A DNA stretch of 64,000 nucleotides from Larix kaempferi (GCA_027924585.1 BSBM01000712.1:1374001-1438000), one strand, 5' to 3'. Numbered from the stretch's first letter, positions 37,401-49,226 are shown. The notes: generated by a model not told the origin, from the sequence alone. Made by a program: numbers and translations.

Positions 37401-38523
37401 GGTTTGTAGATTGAAGAAGTCTTTGTACAGGTTAAAACAGGCCCCAAGAGCTTGGTACGCAAAGATGGACTCCTTCCTTCTTTCTCAGAATTTCCAAAGA
37501 TGCAAATCTGATCCGAATGTCTATCTTCAGTGAGTTAAAGGTAATTTGTTGGTTATTGTACTTTATGTTGATGATCTTCTTATTACTGGTAGCACACTTA
37601 CTTCAATAAACAAGCTAAAAACTGCCTTAAATCTATCTTTTGACATGAGCGATTTGGGCTTGCTGAGTCACTTTTTGGGCTTGGAGATAGCTCAAAATTT
37701 CGATGGGATCACTATATCTCAGCAAAAATATGCTTCCGACCTGTTATTGAAGTTTAATATGGCTGAATGTAAGGCAGCCCCGTTCCCATTCCTCTCAGGA
37801 ATCAGTCTTGAGGAGGGAGATTCCACACCGCTTGCAGATTGCAGTATGTATCGACAGTTGATTGGTTCACTACTTTATTTGACACATTCACGGCCTGATA
37901 TCTCATATGCCATGAGTGCCGTGTCAAGATATATGCAGCAGCCACATGAGCTTCATTGGCGAGCAGCCAAGCGGATCTTGCAGTATGTGCAAGGTACGAG
38001 ACAGTTTGGCATACATTATGCTGCAGATTCTGAGCTAGATTTCATTGGTTTTACTGATTCAGATTGGGCAGGTGATAGCATTGATCGGAAGTCCACTTCC
38101 GGTTATGTTTTCATGATTGGTCATGGTGCTATTTGCTGGTCCAGAAAAAAGCAAGCAGCCATTGCACTTTCTTCAGCAGAGGCAAAGTATCGAGGGGCAG
38201 TCAATGCCTGCATTCAGGCAGTTTGGTTGCAGGGTATTCTTTCCGAGTTTGGTTTTGGTGGCACTACTTCGACTGTCCTATTTTGTGACAATCAAAGTGC
38301 TATCAAGATCTCCACAGATCCAGTTCAGCGGCAGAGGACCAAGCACATTGAGATTCATATGCATTACATTCGACAGTTGGTGCATGACCGCACCATCATT
38401 CTGCAATATTGCCCTACCGATGAGCAAATTGCAGACATCTTCACCAAGAGCTTCACTGAGAAGAAGTTCTCTTACCTCCGTTCACTGTTGGGGGTGAGTT
38501 CCATCATGGTGGAGACAGATTGA
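34447..38523 (+). CDS. Copia gag-pol polyprotein, one in-frame stop
   Basis: One frame of 1358 codons interrupted only by TGA at codon 1029 (37531-37533), where RT continues in the same frame (VKGNLLVIVLYVDD follows). The start Met at 34447 (MEYSSSKPILTPFNYFDWKD) fits the gag N-terminus; the open frame further upstream is leader. Domains: gag (about 1-250), zinc knuckle CTYCNRGFHPESSC (from 258), protease DSGAS (D321), integrase with GAG-pre-integrase RLWHERFGHLN, catalytic D517, D580 and E616 (35 residues between the last two, as expected), RT with YVDD at 1040-1043, and RNase H with DSDWAGD (about 1204) and SSAEAKY. All key residues are present. The single stop is most simply TGG to TGA; otherwise the element looks recently active. 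Confidence 0.95.
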
Positions 38524-38692
38524 TTCATTATTATGCTTTAGACTTGAGGGGGGGCTTTCTTCCCACTGGGTTTTCCCTCTTTCCTCACTTAGTTTATTTT
38601 TCAGCATTTTTTGGATTATTGTATTGGGGTGACCTTTGGTCTTAGTTACCAGGGCCCCACATTATTTTAGTTGGCACATCATAGTCTAGCTT

Positions 38693-38701
38693 GAGGGGGG
38701 G
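38693..38701 (+). other. Copia polypurine tract
   Basis: GAGGGGGGG lies just before the 3' LTR. A similar GAGGGGGGG occurs at about 38547, which may be a second, internal tract. Confidence 0.8.
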
Positions 38702-39455
38702 TGTTCGGATATCCATCATCTATTTCGGGATACATATCTATTTCAGGATCATCTATTTCGGGATACATATCTACTTCAGGATCTTGCATGATCTATTTCA
38801 GGATATGCAGTCCAGTCACCAGTTTGATGCCTCCAGCACCTTATCCACCTTCTTCTAGCACCCGGGAGCCACTTTCCACAGAGTTTTAGCCCTCCTAAGA
38901 TGAAAGGCGCCCTCTTCTCACCTACTGACAGAGAAGGGCGCACTTGTTCACCTACCACTGCAGATTCACTCCAGTTACATTCAGTTAGCTCCGATTCTGA
39001 TTGATTTCACTCCGATTTCACTCCTGACTGACTGTTTCACCTCCGATTGACCTCCAGTTCGATTAGGTGACTTGCTCTGACTCCAGTTAGCCTCCCATGC
39101 GCCCCCACTGAGCCTCCAGATCCTATATCAGTGCTACACACTTCAGTTACATTTATTATGATCAGTTAGACTCAGCTTGACACCTGGATGACTGGTTGTT
39201 GTGATTGATGAGCAACACCGATGATTGATGAGGACTCCTAGATTGAGTCAAGCTACTCCATTCAGTGATTCGAATGACCTCCTTAGGCAATTCGAATTGC
39301 TCTGTTCATTGTAACAGTTTGTATTGTAATTCATTCACCCTTTCTGGGATAGAGAGCACTGCTGCATGTTTTGCACAGTTTTGCACCATTTCTTCTATGT
39401 TCATCTGTTGTGACTGATTTATTTGTTCATTAGATCTGCTGTGACTAACTTTACA
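38702..39455 (+). repeat. Copia 3' LTR
   Basis: 754 bp, near-identical partner of 33273-34026; followed directly by CCAAG. Confidence 0.96.
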
Positions 39456-40767
39456 CCAAGGAGTGAGAGGAGTCATGATGTGTTGTGTTTAGATGAAGAG
39501 GAAGGCACCCATATAGTAAACCAAGTAGTTAGGGAGATGGCTGGGTATTATGTTGAAACATTGGCTAGGGTCCAACTTACCATGGTAATAAACCTGTGTA
39601 GGAACAATAATGTTTAGCTCAATGTTGTAGTGCATTGGTACATTAAGTAATGGACATCAAAATATTATCTAAATGTTGTGAATGTGCATGCGTATGTGTG
39701 GGTGCACATGTTAAAATGCATTGTGTCAATGCATGGTTGTGATGTATATGTTTCCTTGCAATTAGAAAATTGATGAAATGATGAATTATTGTTAATTCTA
39801 AGATCATTTCATGAGCTGCTATGGATGCAGGGAAAAGAATTGCATGAAGAAGGTAGTTTTTTCTTATGGGATACCAGAGCGCTCTAATGGGAGAATAGAG
39901 TTGCATGAATGGATATGATTGTGTAATCATAAGTATTGGAAAATTTATTTAATTGCATAGACAATGTGACTGTATCTTGGAATCTAATTGTGAATAAAAT
40001 GCATATAAAGTAAGTTTAGTTCATTTCCTTTGAGATATTAAGAGCCGATAATGTTTGAATTATTGTTTGATTATAATTCTGAGATCAATTTAGTGGTTGT
40101 TGTAAATGTTGTAATAGAAATATTATATGCATGAATGCCCACCAATTGCTTGGATTATTGAAATTTCAGATTACAGGTAGAAATGTCTTAGGTGTGGCAA
40201 TGTGGGTAAGTCTATGATAAGACTGGAATCTAACATGTACGAGAGCCAAATATTGTGAGGATGATCTCATTGTTGTGAATTATGATTTTGGTATAAAAAA
40301 TATTTTTTTAATTTTTTGTTTAAAGTTTATGAGAAGGATCTCATGGTTGCAAAAATCTAATTTATGTACAGAACATAATTATAAATTTCAGATTTGAGAT
40401 TTTGCTAATGATTACTAATGGTTGTTTGGTTCTCCATAATTGTGTCAAGAGGACATGATGTAGGTGGATGTCTATGATATGGGAGAAATCCTAAACGATA
40501 ATGGATAGAGTGATACCACTTACAAGAGCCAAAAAATATGAGGATGGCCTTATGGTTAACTAAACCAAAATTCTGTAGTGACAAGAATTGTAAATTTAGT
40601 TTTGGGTTTGATTATTAATGCCATTGATTGGTTGATTGTTTTGAATTGTGTTAGGGGGACACAATGCAGGAAGACCATGGGTCATGGTTTGCAAGATCTG
40701 AACATCATGAGAAAGAAATCATGTTTTGGAATTCTAGTTTCTGTACGAAACACAATTGAGAATTTCT
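39456..40767 (+). other. Element D internal region, middle part with diverged repeats
   Basis: No coding domain. From about 40170 a module of roughly 200-230 bp recurs in diverged form: each has a GAGAGCC/AAGAGCC word, then TGAGGATG and a phrase like CTCATGGTTG. It is cut at 40767 by solo LTR G. Confidence 0.5.
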
Positions 40768-41283
40768 TGTTGGTTGTGGAGCCAGATCTTCCAGTCTCAT
40801 AGATGATGATTCAACCATGTTTGAACCCCAAGTTTGGTTATGATCCCGGCACGATCCCTAGGGAGTCCGAGCAAGTGCTCTGCACTCCCTCGACTGGGGG
40901 GCGCGGGGGCCAGCGGTTTTCACCAACAATTTTCAGGCCCATGGTTTTGGGTATCCCGTGGTATTTTCCCATTGTATTTCCCTCATAAAAGAAAGAAATT
41001 GTAACACGACTAGGGATGATGTATTAGGTATTATGCATTGTAAAGATCTATGAGATCAGAAGAGAGACTGTGAGATAGTGAAGAGGAAGTGCAGCGGCTA
41101 TGCTGCAGGTTGTATCCCTTCACTTTGCTAGACGGTATAATAATAAGGACTGGCAATTTTAGTGTGGATGTAGCCCATCTTGGGTGAACCACAATATATT
41201 GGTGTCTCTCTTGTAATGTGTTTGTGTGATTATATTTGCATTTCTGTTTATTGTTATTGCTCTGCGATCCTGTTTTTCTAACA
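40768..41283 (+). mobile_element. Solo LTR G (516 bp)
   Basis: Starts TGTTGGTTGTGGAGCC and ends TTTTTCTAACA, with a perfect 5-bp target duplication TTTCT (40763-40767 and 41284-41288). The 3' half has TTGTAATGTG and GTGTGATTATATTTGC-like words typical of a copia-type R-U5. No internal region or partner LTR is present, so it is a solo LTR left by recombination. Confidence 0.85.
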
Positions 41284-41380
41284 TTTCTAAGTGAAATTAT
41301 TATGATGACATCTCATCTCGGCTACATGCTTGTGTGTAATGCGGATGATATGGTGAAGTTATGCCAATAGGACATGTTTC

Positions 41381-41501
41381 TATTTCAGACTGCTTGAGTG
41401 TGATTGTGTGTTTTTATTTCAATCTGTTTGAGTGTGATTGTGTGTTTTTATTCTAGACTGCTTGAGTGTGCATGTTTTACTTCAGACTGATTGAGTGTGA
41501 T
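41381..41501 (+). repeat. Short tandem repeat, about 30-35 bp, four units
   Basis: The word GAGTGTG within CAGACTGCTTGAGTGTGATT-type units recurs at about 41396, 41431, 41464 and 41494, with TGTGTTTTTA between. It lies in the D internal region just before C1. Confidence 0.75.
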
Positions 41502-41568
41502 TAGAGACTACATGAATCACAATGGAAAGGGAAGCACACCTTTCAGGTGTTGTGCTATGTTAGGGTTG

Positions 41569-43037
41569 TGTTGTTGCTGCAACATCTCCCCCCCCAATTT
41601 GTTTTGTAAATATTGGGGCCCCTCCTCTATTTTCAAAAGATGGAAGTCTACCTAGAAGTCAAAGCCACCAGAACCCTTATTTTTTCTAAAAGAAAAGCCT
41701 TGTGTTTTCTTCCATTGAAGTTACTTTTGCTTTGCCGAAGTAAAGAAAACTCATGTTTCTGCACCACAACGGCAGAAGAACTCACCAAGTCCTGTTGAAA
41801 TGGCGGGAACAAATTGGCTAAGTTGAAGAATGGCAGAAAATTTCAGCCTACTTTGCCACAACAGCGGACCATCTCGTTAAGTTCTTCAGCAATGGCGGAT
41901 CATTTTTCCCAATTTTTGAAGCTGCCCCACTTTTAAGATAAACTCACCAAGTTCCGCTGCAACGGACATAAGGTTTGATTAAGTCTTTAACTTCACCGTT
42001 TCGGAAGGATTGTGCCAATTCTTTCGGAGTCCTTTTTGGCCACACTTCCCCAGTTTGTCGGCAATGGCAGATGGATTCAGCTAATTCATCCGATTCATGG
42101 CTTTATTCCTTGCTTGCGGCAAAGTGCCTTGTTTCATTTGTGGATAAACTCACTGATTCCTCCCGCAACGATGGTCTGAAATCACGAGTTCTTGCCACAA
42201 CTGTCGGGAGAGTTAGCCAGATTCGCCCGGGTTTGGTGGTCACACGTAATACCAAATGTGCCGATTTGACCCCATCCGCACGCACCATTACCCCATTTAA
42301 GGTCTTCAACCACCCTATTAATTGCTCGCACGTGTTGGATCGCCATAAGTAGGGTTAGAACCCTGTTTGATTTTTCATTGCTTCATTTGATTGGAGCCTA
42401 TTCTCAGTCCCGTTTGAGACCAGTAGCATATCTATTCTGAGATTGTTGGCTCGGCAACAACACTACTATCCTCAAATACGATTAGAATCTATCAGGTTGG
42501 TACCCTTCAAGCCTTGTATCCTGAATTGTAATGGTTGGTTTTTTGTCTTTTTGAGGTGAACGACGTAGTCATGGTTCTATTTGTTTCACCCAAGCCATTT
42601 AGACTTTACGGTATTTTTCAGTCTTATTACAGCCAAGGCCGACCCATGCCTCTATCTAGCTAAACACATCTGAACTTAGCTTCATTAGATCATAGAATTT
42701 CAAAAATACTTGGGCCTTTATCACCTGTCACATATTTTTTAAGAAAGTCTGCGGCATACCTCTTCCCCGTGGTGAAATCAGTAACAGTGTGAAGTTAGAG
42801 CCGGTTGCGTCTACCCTTGCGAGAAGATATTTTGTGTTCCTATCCTGCTACATTTTTTGTTTTGCATGCCATTTTTATCAAGCATATTATGATCATGGGA
42901 ATGCATTATGATTGTGATCACTGCTATATCTCTTAGAGACACTTGTTATATTCAGAATGTTAGTCTAGTAAAGGTTTTCTGGATTGAGAAAGTATCTTAT
43001 ATACTTATGCATGATTTTGGATAGGTTTTAAGTCAAA
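41569..43037 (+). other. C1 5' non-coding region
   Basis: The first 60 bp match C2 closely (both have GTTGTTGCTGCAACATC, a C-run and TTTGTAAATA). After that the copies diverge. In C1, 41760-42180 is made of loose repeats around AACTCACCAAGTYCYG and GCAATGGCGG-type words. An intron acceptor-like TTTGGATAG lies just before the ATG at 43038, but an intron is not proven. Confidence 0.5.
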
Positions 43038-46000
43038 ATGCCTAAAGGTGGCAAAAGAAATTCGAAGGAAATCGAACCAGAACTAGCTGACATGCGAGTA
43101 GAAACTCTATTCGAAGACACTAATTGTATTACAGGCGTGCCTCCAGAAGTCAAATGGGGAGACGTATACCGTATGATAAGAGACCAGGACATCACTGAGG
43201 CACTTCTAGAAGAAGGATATTTGTACCAGAACATCAGAAAATCCTGCATATCTAAAGCATCCATGTGTCCCGAGCTTTTTCCTTGTTCAGAAGTAAATGG
43301 ATGGATCCTGCAGAATGCAGACGCCGAGACAAGAGTTCTTTCAGACAACAAAAAGGAAGCATTTGCATCATTTCATCCAGCCTACTTAGCAGGGGATTAT
43401 AAGTTACCTTGTCCGCAGCAGCAGCTGAACAATGAATGGCTCGGGAAAATCAAGATGGATAATTTGGATATGGCCAGGAAACTGCTAATTACAAGAAAAC
43501 AGATCAAGAGGAAGGATAGTGACAAGTATGATGTCCAAAACCCAAGGCCTCCTTTTAGGATGATTGCTCTCATGCTAAGTAGAATCTTTGGTATGGTTGA
43601 CATAACTGTTTTAAGGCTCCAATGGGTCCCCATCATCCATTATGTGGCATTCGAAGGAACAATTTTTAATTGGGAAAATATTCTCTTAGATAGCCTATCA
43701 TCAGCTATAATTGCTGCACAAGAAGGGTTAGTGGCAAAGAAGGCAGAATTTTACATGGCTTCCTACTTAATAGATTGTATTTTTTCAAAGCATCCTTTCC
43801 CATATTTGGGCTGCTTTTGGGACCACGCCAACACCCCAGTGTTCATTGCCTACAAAATGCTTTGGGCCAATAATTACAGGTGGAGCTACAACTTATTTGT
43901 GAGGAATTCATTATACCTTTATACGAGTTGATGTTTAAGGAAGAACCCAATTGTTTATATGAAAACGCCATGGAGGTCATGGAGAACTACGGTGACTTTG
44001 ATTTTTCGGAGGAGGGTACCTTTATAAGGATCTATGGAGGCTCTAAAGCCCCATATATCCTTCCTAGATATGCAACTGATTACATAGTCCACAAGGAGGT
44101 AGTAAGGCAAGTCTTCCTTGACGGGGTTGGTGGTAACTTGTATAGGTCAAAGAAGGCTTATTTCCCTCCTTTGCCTTTTTATGTTGGGGCTTATAAGTTT
44201 TCAAATTTTGCATCGACGAAATATTTTATTGTAGAATTGAAGGATTTTCACTTCGGGGAAATGATCTTTCAGATGAATGATAGGCGAGGCAAAGCTGCAG
44301 AACATTGTAGGGAGATTCATGCCCACTTTGAATATGCTCACTATTATGATGAAGAGGAAGAAGTGTATAAATGGGTCAGTAACATGACTGAACTACAAAT
44401 TTGCTGACTTAGCAAAAGGGGGGCAAGTTCTAGCTCTGGTGTTGTCAAAGAAGCAGAACAACAACAAGAAAAGGAAAGAGCAGAAGCCGCTGAAGCTCTC
44501 TCTAGAGAAGAGCAAAGGCTCAAGGGAGAAGCCGAGAGAATCCAAAGAGAAGCTGTTGAAAGAGAAAACAAAGCTAAAGAGGATGAACTTCGAGAATAAG
44601 AAGCTTGAAGGGTCCAAGCAGCAGAGGAAGAAGCTCGAAGAGTTCAAGAGGAAGAACGAAACAGATTGGAAGCAATTTCCAAACAAGCAGAAGAGGAAGC
44701 TCAGAGAAAGGTTGCAGAAGAGGAAGCGCAAAGGAAAGTGGAAGAAGAAACCAAATTGAAGGAGGATACTGAACCAAAGATCCCAAACATCCAATACATG
44801 GATGCGGACATCCCCATAAGAGACCTCCCGCTTCTCCCTTTTACACCATCAAAGAGTAGTACGATGTCCCAATGGGACAGGTTTGCTTATAACAAGAAGA
44901 GGAAATCCATTGTCAAAGAAACAGTGACTAGAATGAAGAGACTTTTTCAACCAAATATTATCACCAAACATGAAACCATAGTCATGCAAGGTACTTAGCA
45001 TGCACACAAACTCATGGAATCTATTTCTGTGGCCTCTGTTCAAGCAACTGCCGACAATATCCACATGTTACCGGACAAGTTAGAACTAGAAAAGGGGAGA
45101 GCTCACCATTTGAAGGAAACTCTAGTCAAAGAACATAATTATTCAAATTTTATGGTTGAGAAGTGTGACACCCTTGTGTTAGAGAAGGGAGAACTAAACA
45201 TAATATTGCAACATCTAAAAGTTGAAAAGAGAGCTTTGGTGATAAAAATAAGGACCCTGGAAGCAGAGAAGAATAACCTTGAAAGAAAGAACCTGCAACT
45301 AGAATCCAAAAAGTTTGATACTATTCAGCATATCAAGGATATGAAAGAGAATATGGAGAAGTTGGAAGATGGAAGGGAATTGCTGGAACAACAATTAGAA
45401 CACGCGAACAACAAGGTTGGTGATATGAGTCCTTTTCACGAGCAAGCTTGTGAAGTATTTAAAAGTACCCACAGGGTTCAGGATCTCATAACGGAAGAAG
45501 TTTGCAAGCTGAAAGCAGTAGTGGCCAGAACCAAAGAAATTAATGCTGAAGCCACTAAGTGTAGGAGGAAATATGCACGCATTAGTGAAGACATTAAGAA
45601 ACACATGGTATGGAGAGAAGGAAAGTCAGGGTTCCCAACAACAGTCCCTCTTAAATCCATCTCTTGTTTTAAAGTAGATTTGCGCCTTTTGGCTTTTTGC
45701 AAAGATTGTGGAGTAAACCTAAATGTTGTAGCCATGACCACTCTTGAACAATGTGGAAGTTTGTATCTTAAGATACGAATCGTCCAAGAAAATTTCCAAA
45801 TGATAATGCCTCGGAGTATGGAAGACTTTCTGGACAAGACTCTTCGTTTGTCTGAGTTAAGGGACTATGTAAAGAAGATAAATGTATTGACCGCTAGAGA
45901 CCTTCACCATTGGATCGGCCAAGCTGTTGTTCACACACATCTTCTTGAAGAGAGCCTCCAAGTCGCAGCAACAGAGGTAATCAACCTTAAAGAAGATTTG

Positions 46001-46255
46001 GCCAAGCATGATGTTTCTCTACAACTTACGCTCCCTCTTTCTATAAACATTGTCATCAGAGAAAATAGTCTCTTGGTAAATTATATAGAAGGAGCAGATA
46101 GGGAAATAGCAGCAGAAGCACACCAAGTACCAGCAGTAGTATCAGGGACATCAGTCTCAACAGAAGTATCATCAGCACCAGTGGAACAAGTTCCATCAAA
46201 GACACCAGTTGTAGCAAAATCTCTTGAGGAAGCGGGGGAGCTAGCCCAAGGATGA
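43038..46255 (+). pseudogene. C1 protein, about 1070 codons, unrecognised family, broken
   Basis: Starts MPKGGKRNSKEIEPELADMR. Part 1 (43038-44400) looks globular, with FPCSEV, GTIFNWENI, YMASYL and EEPNCLYENAM, each with a counterpart in C2. Part 2 (about 44450-44780) is a highly charged Glu/Arg/Gln coiled coil. Part 3 (45014-46255) has more coiled coil, then a conserved C-terminal patch (LTARDLHHWIGQAVVHTHLL). One frameshift occurs at about 43890; from there to 46255 the frame is constant but has stops at 44405, 44597, 44606 and 44996. No protease, RT, integrase or transposase motif is seen. I cannot name the family. A link to gag-like or plant-transposon proteins is only a guess. Confidence 0.75.
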
Positions 46256-46472
46256 TCTATCTTTGTTGTATTTGATAATTAAAAGCCAACATGCTCTCTT
46301 TTGAATTTTGTCTATTTTAAGTATCAAAAGGACATCTGGATTTTACTTCCCGTCCCCCTCTCTTACTATTTTGGGGATTTTTACTCTTTTTGTAAATTGG
46401 GCATTACAAGACAAATTAAAAGAATCTTGGGAGTTAGGGGATAGGTGGAAGCTCTTGGAGCATTTTGTAACA

Positions 46473-46531
46473 CTATATATAGATGATTAGGGGAGAATAG
46501 AAAGGACTTTTGGCAGGTGAAAGGACATTCT
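46473..46531 (+). promoter_or_regulatory. C1 TATA box and conserved downstream block
   Basis: CTATATATAG (46473-46482) is followed at 46500-46531 by GAAAGGACTTTTGGCAGGTG and AAAGGACA. C2 has the same arrangement (TATA at 55524-55512, block at 55498-55470, minus strand). The block begins about 26-28 bp after the TATA box, where transcription would start. It lies after the reading frame, as a U3/R boundary would in an LTR. Confidence 0.6.
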
Positions 46532-47160
46532 TCTTGTGTACATCAACTATTTATGCTACATGAATTAGGAAATATTTTTGGCCTGTGGAAGCTGGTGTAG
46601 CATTTTTGCTTGGAATTGTGATGAATGATGGCTGAACTATTTCTGCATTTTTCATATACATTCAGTGAGATCTTTCATAGCTTTTGTGAACTAATTCTAT
46701 GCTATGAATGATTTTATTTCTTTTGCAAAATATCTGTGCTATATGAGTAATGGAATGTCTTAATTAAATCAGAGTTATCTTTGATATCATTCATATTCTG
46801 CTAGAAATACATTTATCTGATTAAATGGCTATCTATCAAATCTTTAGATGTCTCTTTCAGTCTATTGCTCATACCTTTGATTTGCTCCTTGCAAGGATAG
46901 GTTAAATAATTTAGATCAGATTTGTTTTTATTGCATGCATTTCATTTAGAGCATTTGCATATCATTCTTTAATTTAAAATACATAAACGGTGGATCGGGC
47001 CGTAACTAGTGAAAGCGAAACAAATCTTTAAAATCTTACACGGTAGCCGGAACCGTTAACCGGAGGGATTCCCCACACCAAACAGTGAGTGATCTAATTG
47101 GGCTCGCTCACTGAGGAGAATCCCTTGTTGATTGATGCTACGATTTTCGAGGCATCAACA

Positions 47161-49226
47161 GGTTGTCAAAATTGACTACACCCTAAGGGAATGGACACAT
47201 TCCTGGCATTTCAATATTAGAGAGTGAATTTTTTGATAGGAAATATGTTACAATTTTATATCATTCCATTTGGTGCTGTAGACTAAGAAGCAAAGTGAGG
47301 TGGGTGCCGGGACTGGCTAGAATGCATTGATATGCCTATGGCTCCGTATTAGAGTCCTAGACTTGGGAATAGTTATGGTGCAATTTACTTCCATTGGCCT
47401 ATTGACCCAGACGAAAGTGTTGTATTGGAAATGGAGAGGGAAAACCAGGTACGGGATTGGTTTGGCACCATAAATTCTTGGTAAATCCATTCGGTGCACT
47501 GGTTGAGGATTGAATGTTGTGGAACAGCCTATGTGCTGGCCAAACATTCCTTAAATGTTTGATAAACCCAGTCGACGTACTGGCTTAGCATATTGGTTAA
47601 TGGGATGCCTGATAAACCCATTCAGTGTACTGGCTTGGAATTTCCCATTTGAATGTTGTGGAGCAGCCTACGTGCTGGCCCAACATTCATCATTGTATCC
47701 TTAGGAGATCCAAGGCCTGTAAAGCAAAGAATGATCTCGTGGAATAATGTGAAGATGTCCAATATAGATAAGTATTTGGTATATTGCAGGTTCTTGCTGA
47801 TTTAATATGAATATACGTGTGTATATGATTTTAAACTCTTTTTTAGAGATAAATCCTATGAAAATGAACTTGACATGTGAATTAACTCAATGCTTGAGTG
47901 TAGGTATTGTTGGAAGCAAGAACCTTGAAGGAATCCTAAGGATGCATGTGGAAAAGTGACTATCCTAGAGAGCTTAGTATGAGTATCAATGGAAGTGGTG
48001 CTGGTGGAATTGTGTGGGTCCTAGCAACCAAAGGTTCTCTAGGAAGCCATGGGGAGGGGTTCCCTTGATGAGAAGCCTTAGACAGACGTTAGACACCAAG
48101 TGTCATTACCAAAACTAGAAAAATGCAAGTTAAGAATTCACATTTGAAGTGAAAGAGACCAAGGAGCATGGAACCACAGTTATGGTGGGACTCTGGATTG
48201 GAACAGGATTACGAAGGGGAAACTCTTACTCTTCTCTTTCCTTTTGATTGATGCATTCTAGAAACAAAAAAAACCGTTGAATTCATTTCATGGGAGAATG
48301 TTGACTCTGTTTATTTTTCTTGAAATACATTATGAATGCTGAATTAGTTAATTCACTGTGAAAGGGTGAACATGAATGAGTTCATTTGTATGTTGGACAA
48401 GCATTAAATGTGTAGAAGTCTCATGAATAAAGTATGAACTTTCCATGAAAATTGGGAAAGTAAATGATTGGTCTTAATGATTATGTTATGCTTGGCCTAA
48501 CAAGATTTGTAATGATGAATTTCACAGGTCAAAATTAAATCAATTGGTTGTAGTTGTTACAAGACAAGTGTTGCTAGTAAGCAAAGTGTGGGAAGCTATG
48601 CACATTGACCATGTAAGCAAACCAAAAGCTACTGGATTTGGCTGGAAATATTCTTCAAACAATTGCCAAGACCTAATAAAATCTTCGGGAAATGCTCAAG
48701 ATACAAAAGAAACAGAATGAGATGAAAAATAAGGTTTTGCAGGACTCTATTTGTATGCAAAATGAGGTAAAGGGCATTCTGGAAGCTATTAGTAGTGGAA
48801 AGGGCATCATGTCACTGATGAGGCAGTCACCCAATCAGCCCATTAATAAATGCTCAAGGTTGGAAGAGTCAAGGTAAATGGAGCATGTAAGAAAAGGAAA
48901 CCACTGAAATGTTGGAAATGTGGAGGAAATCATTGCCTCCATAACTGCCCAACAAAGGACAACAAGAAGAATTGTAGCCATAAATTTTCTAGACTTATGG
49001 ATTAGCTAGAAGGTAAAGAAAATGAAGGGATTGTTGTAGAGCTGGAAGGTCAAAGCTGACAGGAGTAGCCTGTAGAAACCAAAGGACTTGGTCTGGAAGC
49101 TCAAAGTAAAAGATGAAATGCAAGACAGACCTGCCACCTTTTGTGAATTTTGGACATGTGTAAATTGTCTATGTATTCCTAAGTATTGGAACACCGAGGA
49201 AGGTGTTATTATAAGGGGGAGGGAAT
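47161..49226 (+). other. Element D internal region, 3' part
   Basis: Mostly decayed. A duplicated module at about 47500-47690 has two copies each of GATAAACCCA..GTACTGGCTT and GAATGTTGTGGARCAGCCT. The gag zinc knuckle (listed separately) and the polypurine tract AAGGGGGAGGGA (49213-49224) are at its end. Confidence 0.6.
48550..49060 (+). pseudogene. Element D gag remnant with zinc knuckle
   Basis: The most telling part is CWKCGGNHCLHNC (48910-48948), a CX2CX3HX4C zinc knuckle as in plant gypsy gag. Upstream, 48692-48877 has a Lys/Glu-rich frame (MLKIQKKQNEMKNKVLQDSI) that may be the end of gag, in another frame. The 3' LTR begins only about 280 bp after the knuckle, so there is no room for pol. 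Confidence 0.7.

Larger units (their letters stand above)
33273..39455 (+). mobile_element. Young Ty1/copia retrotransposon
   Basis: A complete 6.18-kb element. LTRs 33273-34026 and 38702-39455 are 754 bp each and by eye differ at two positions (about 33481/38910 and 33632/39061). The target duplication CCAAG (33268-33272 and 39456-39460) is perfect. The PBS abuts the 5' LTR and a polypurine tract abuts the 3' LTR. The domain order protease-integrase-RT-RNase H makes it copia. It sits in the D internal region and is the youngest LTR insertion in the window. Confidence 0.96.
41569..47160 (+). mobile_element. Element C1: ORF-bearing element with TG...CA ends and no LTR pair
   Basis: A 5592-bp insertion in the D internal region with a perfect 5-bp target duplication GGTTG (41564-41568 and 47161-47165). 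It begins TGTTGTTGCTGCAACATC and ends GAGGCATCAACA, so the ends are TG...CA as in LTR elements. Comparing its first 1.4 kb with its last 0.9 kb shows no LTR pair, and no PBS was found. It holds one broken frame of about 1070 codons (43038-46255), then a TATA box (46473-46482) and a 3' region that is the part best conserved with C2. A single giant LTR (solo LTR) carrying an ORF fits these facts; a novel non-LTR unit is the alternative. Confidence 0.85.

Noticed and set aside
40830-40920. A tRNA-like or SINE-like G/C-rich segment (GATCCCGGCACGATCCC region)
   Set aside because: No A and B box pair or cloverleaf could be made; it falls inside solo LTR G, which has its own ends and duplication.
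44439-44759. Lys-rich frame overlapping the C1 coiled coil
   Set aside because: It is an out-of-phase reading of the Glu/Arg/Gln-rich frame that is continuous with the rest of the C1 protein and matched in C2.
41569-47160. C1 as a Helitron
   Set aside because: Helitrons make no target duplication and end in CTRR; C has 5-bp duplications and TG...CA ends, and no Rep/helicase motif.
41569-47160. C1 as a TIR DNA transposon (TGTTG...CAACA)
   Set aside because: The inverted match is only about five to ten imperfect bases, and no transposase motif was seen. The 5-bp duplication with TG...CA fits LTR-type integration better, though this is not fully excluded.
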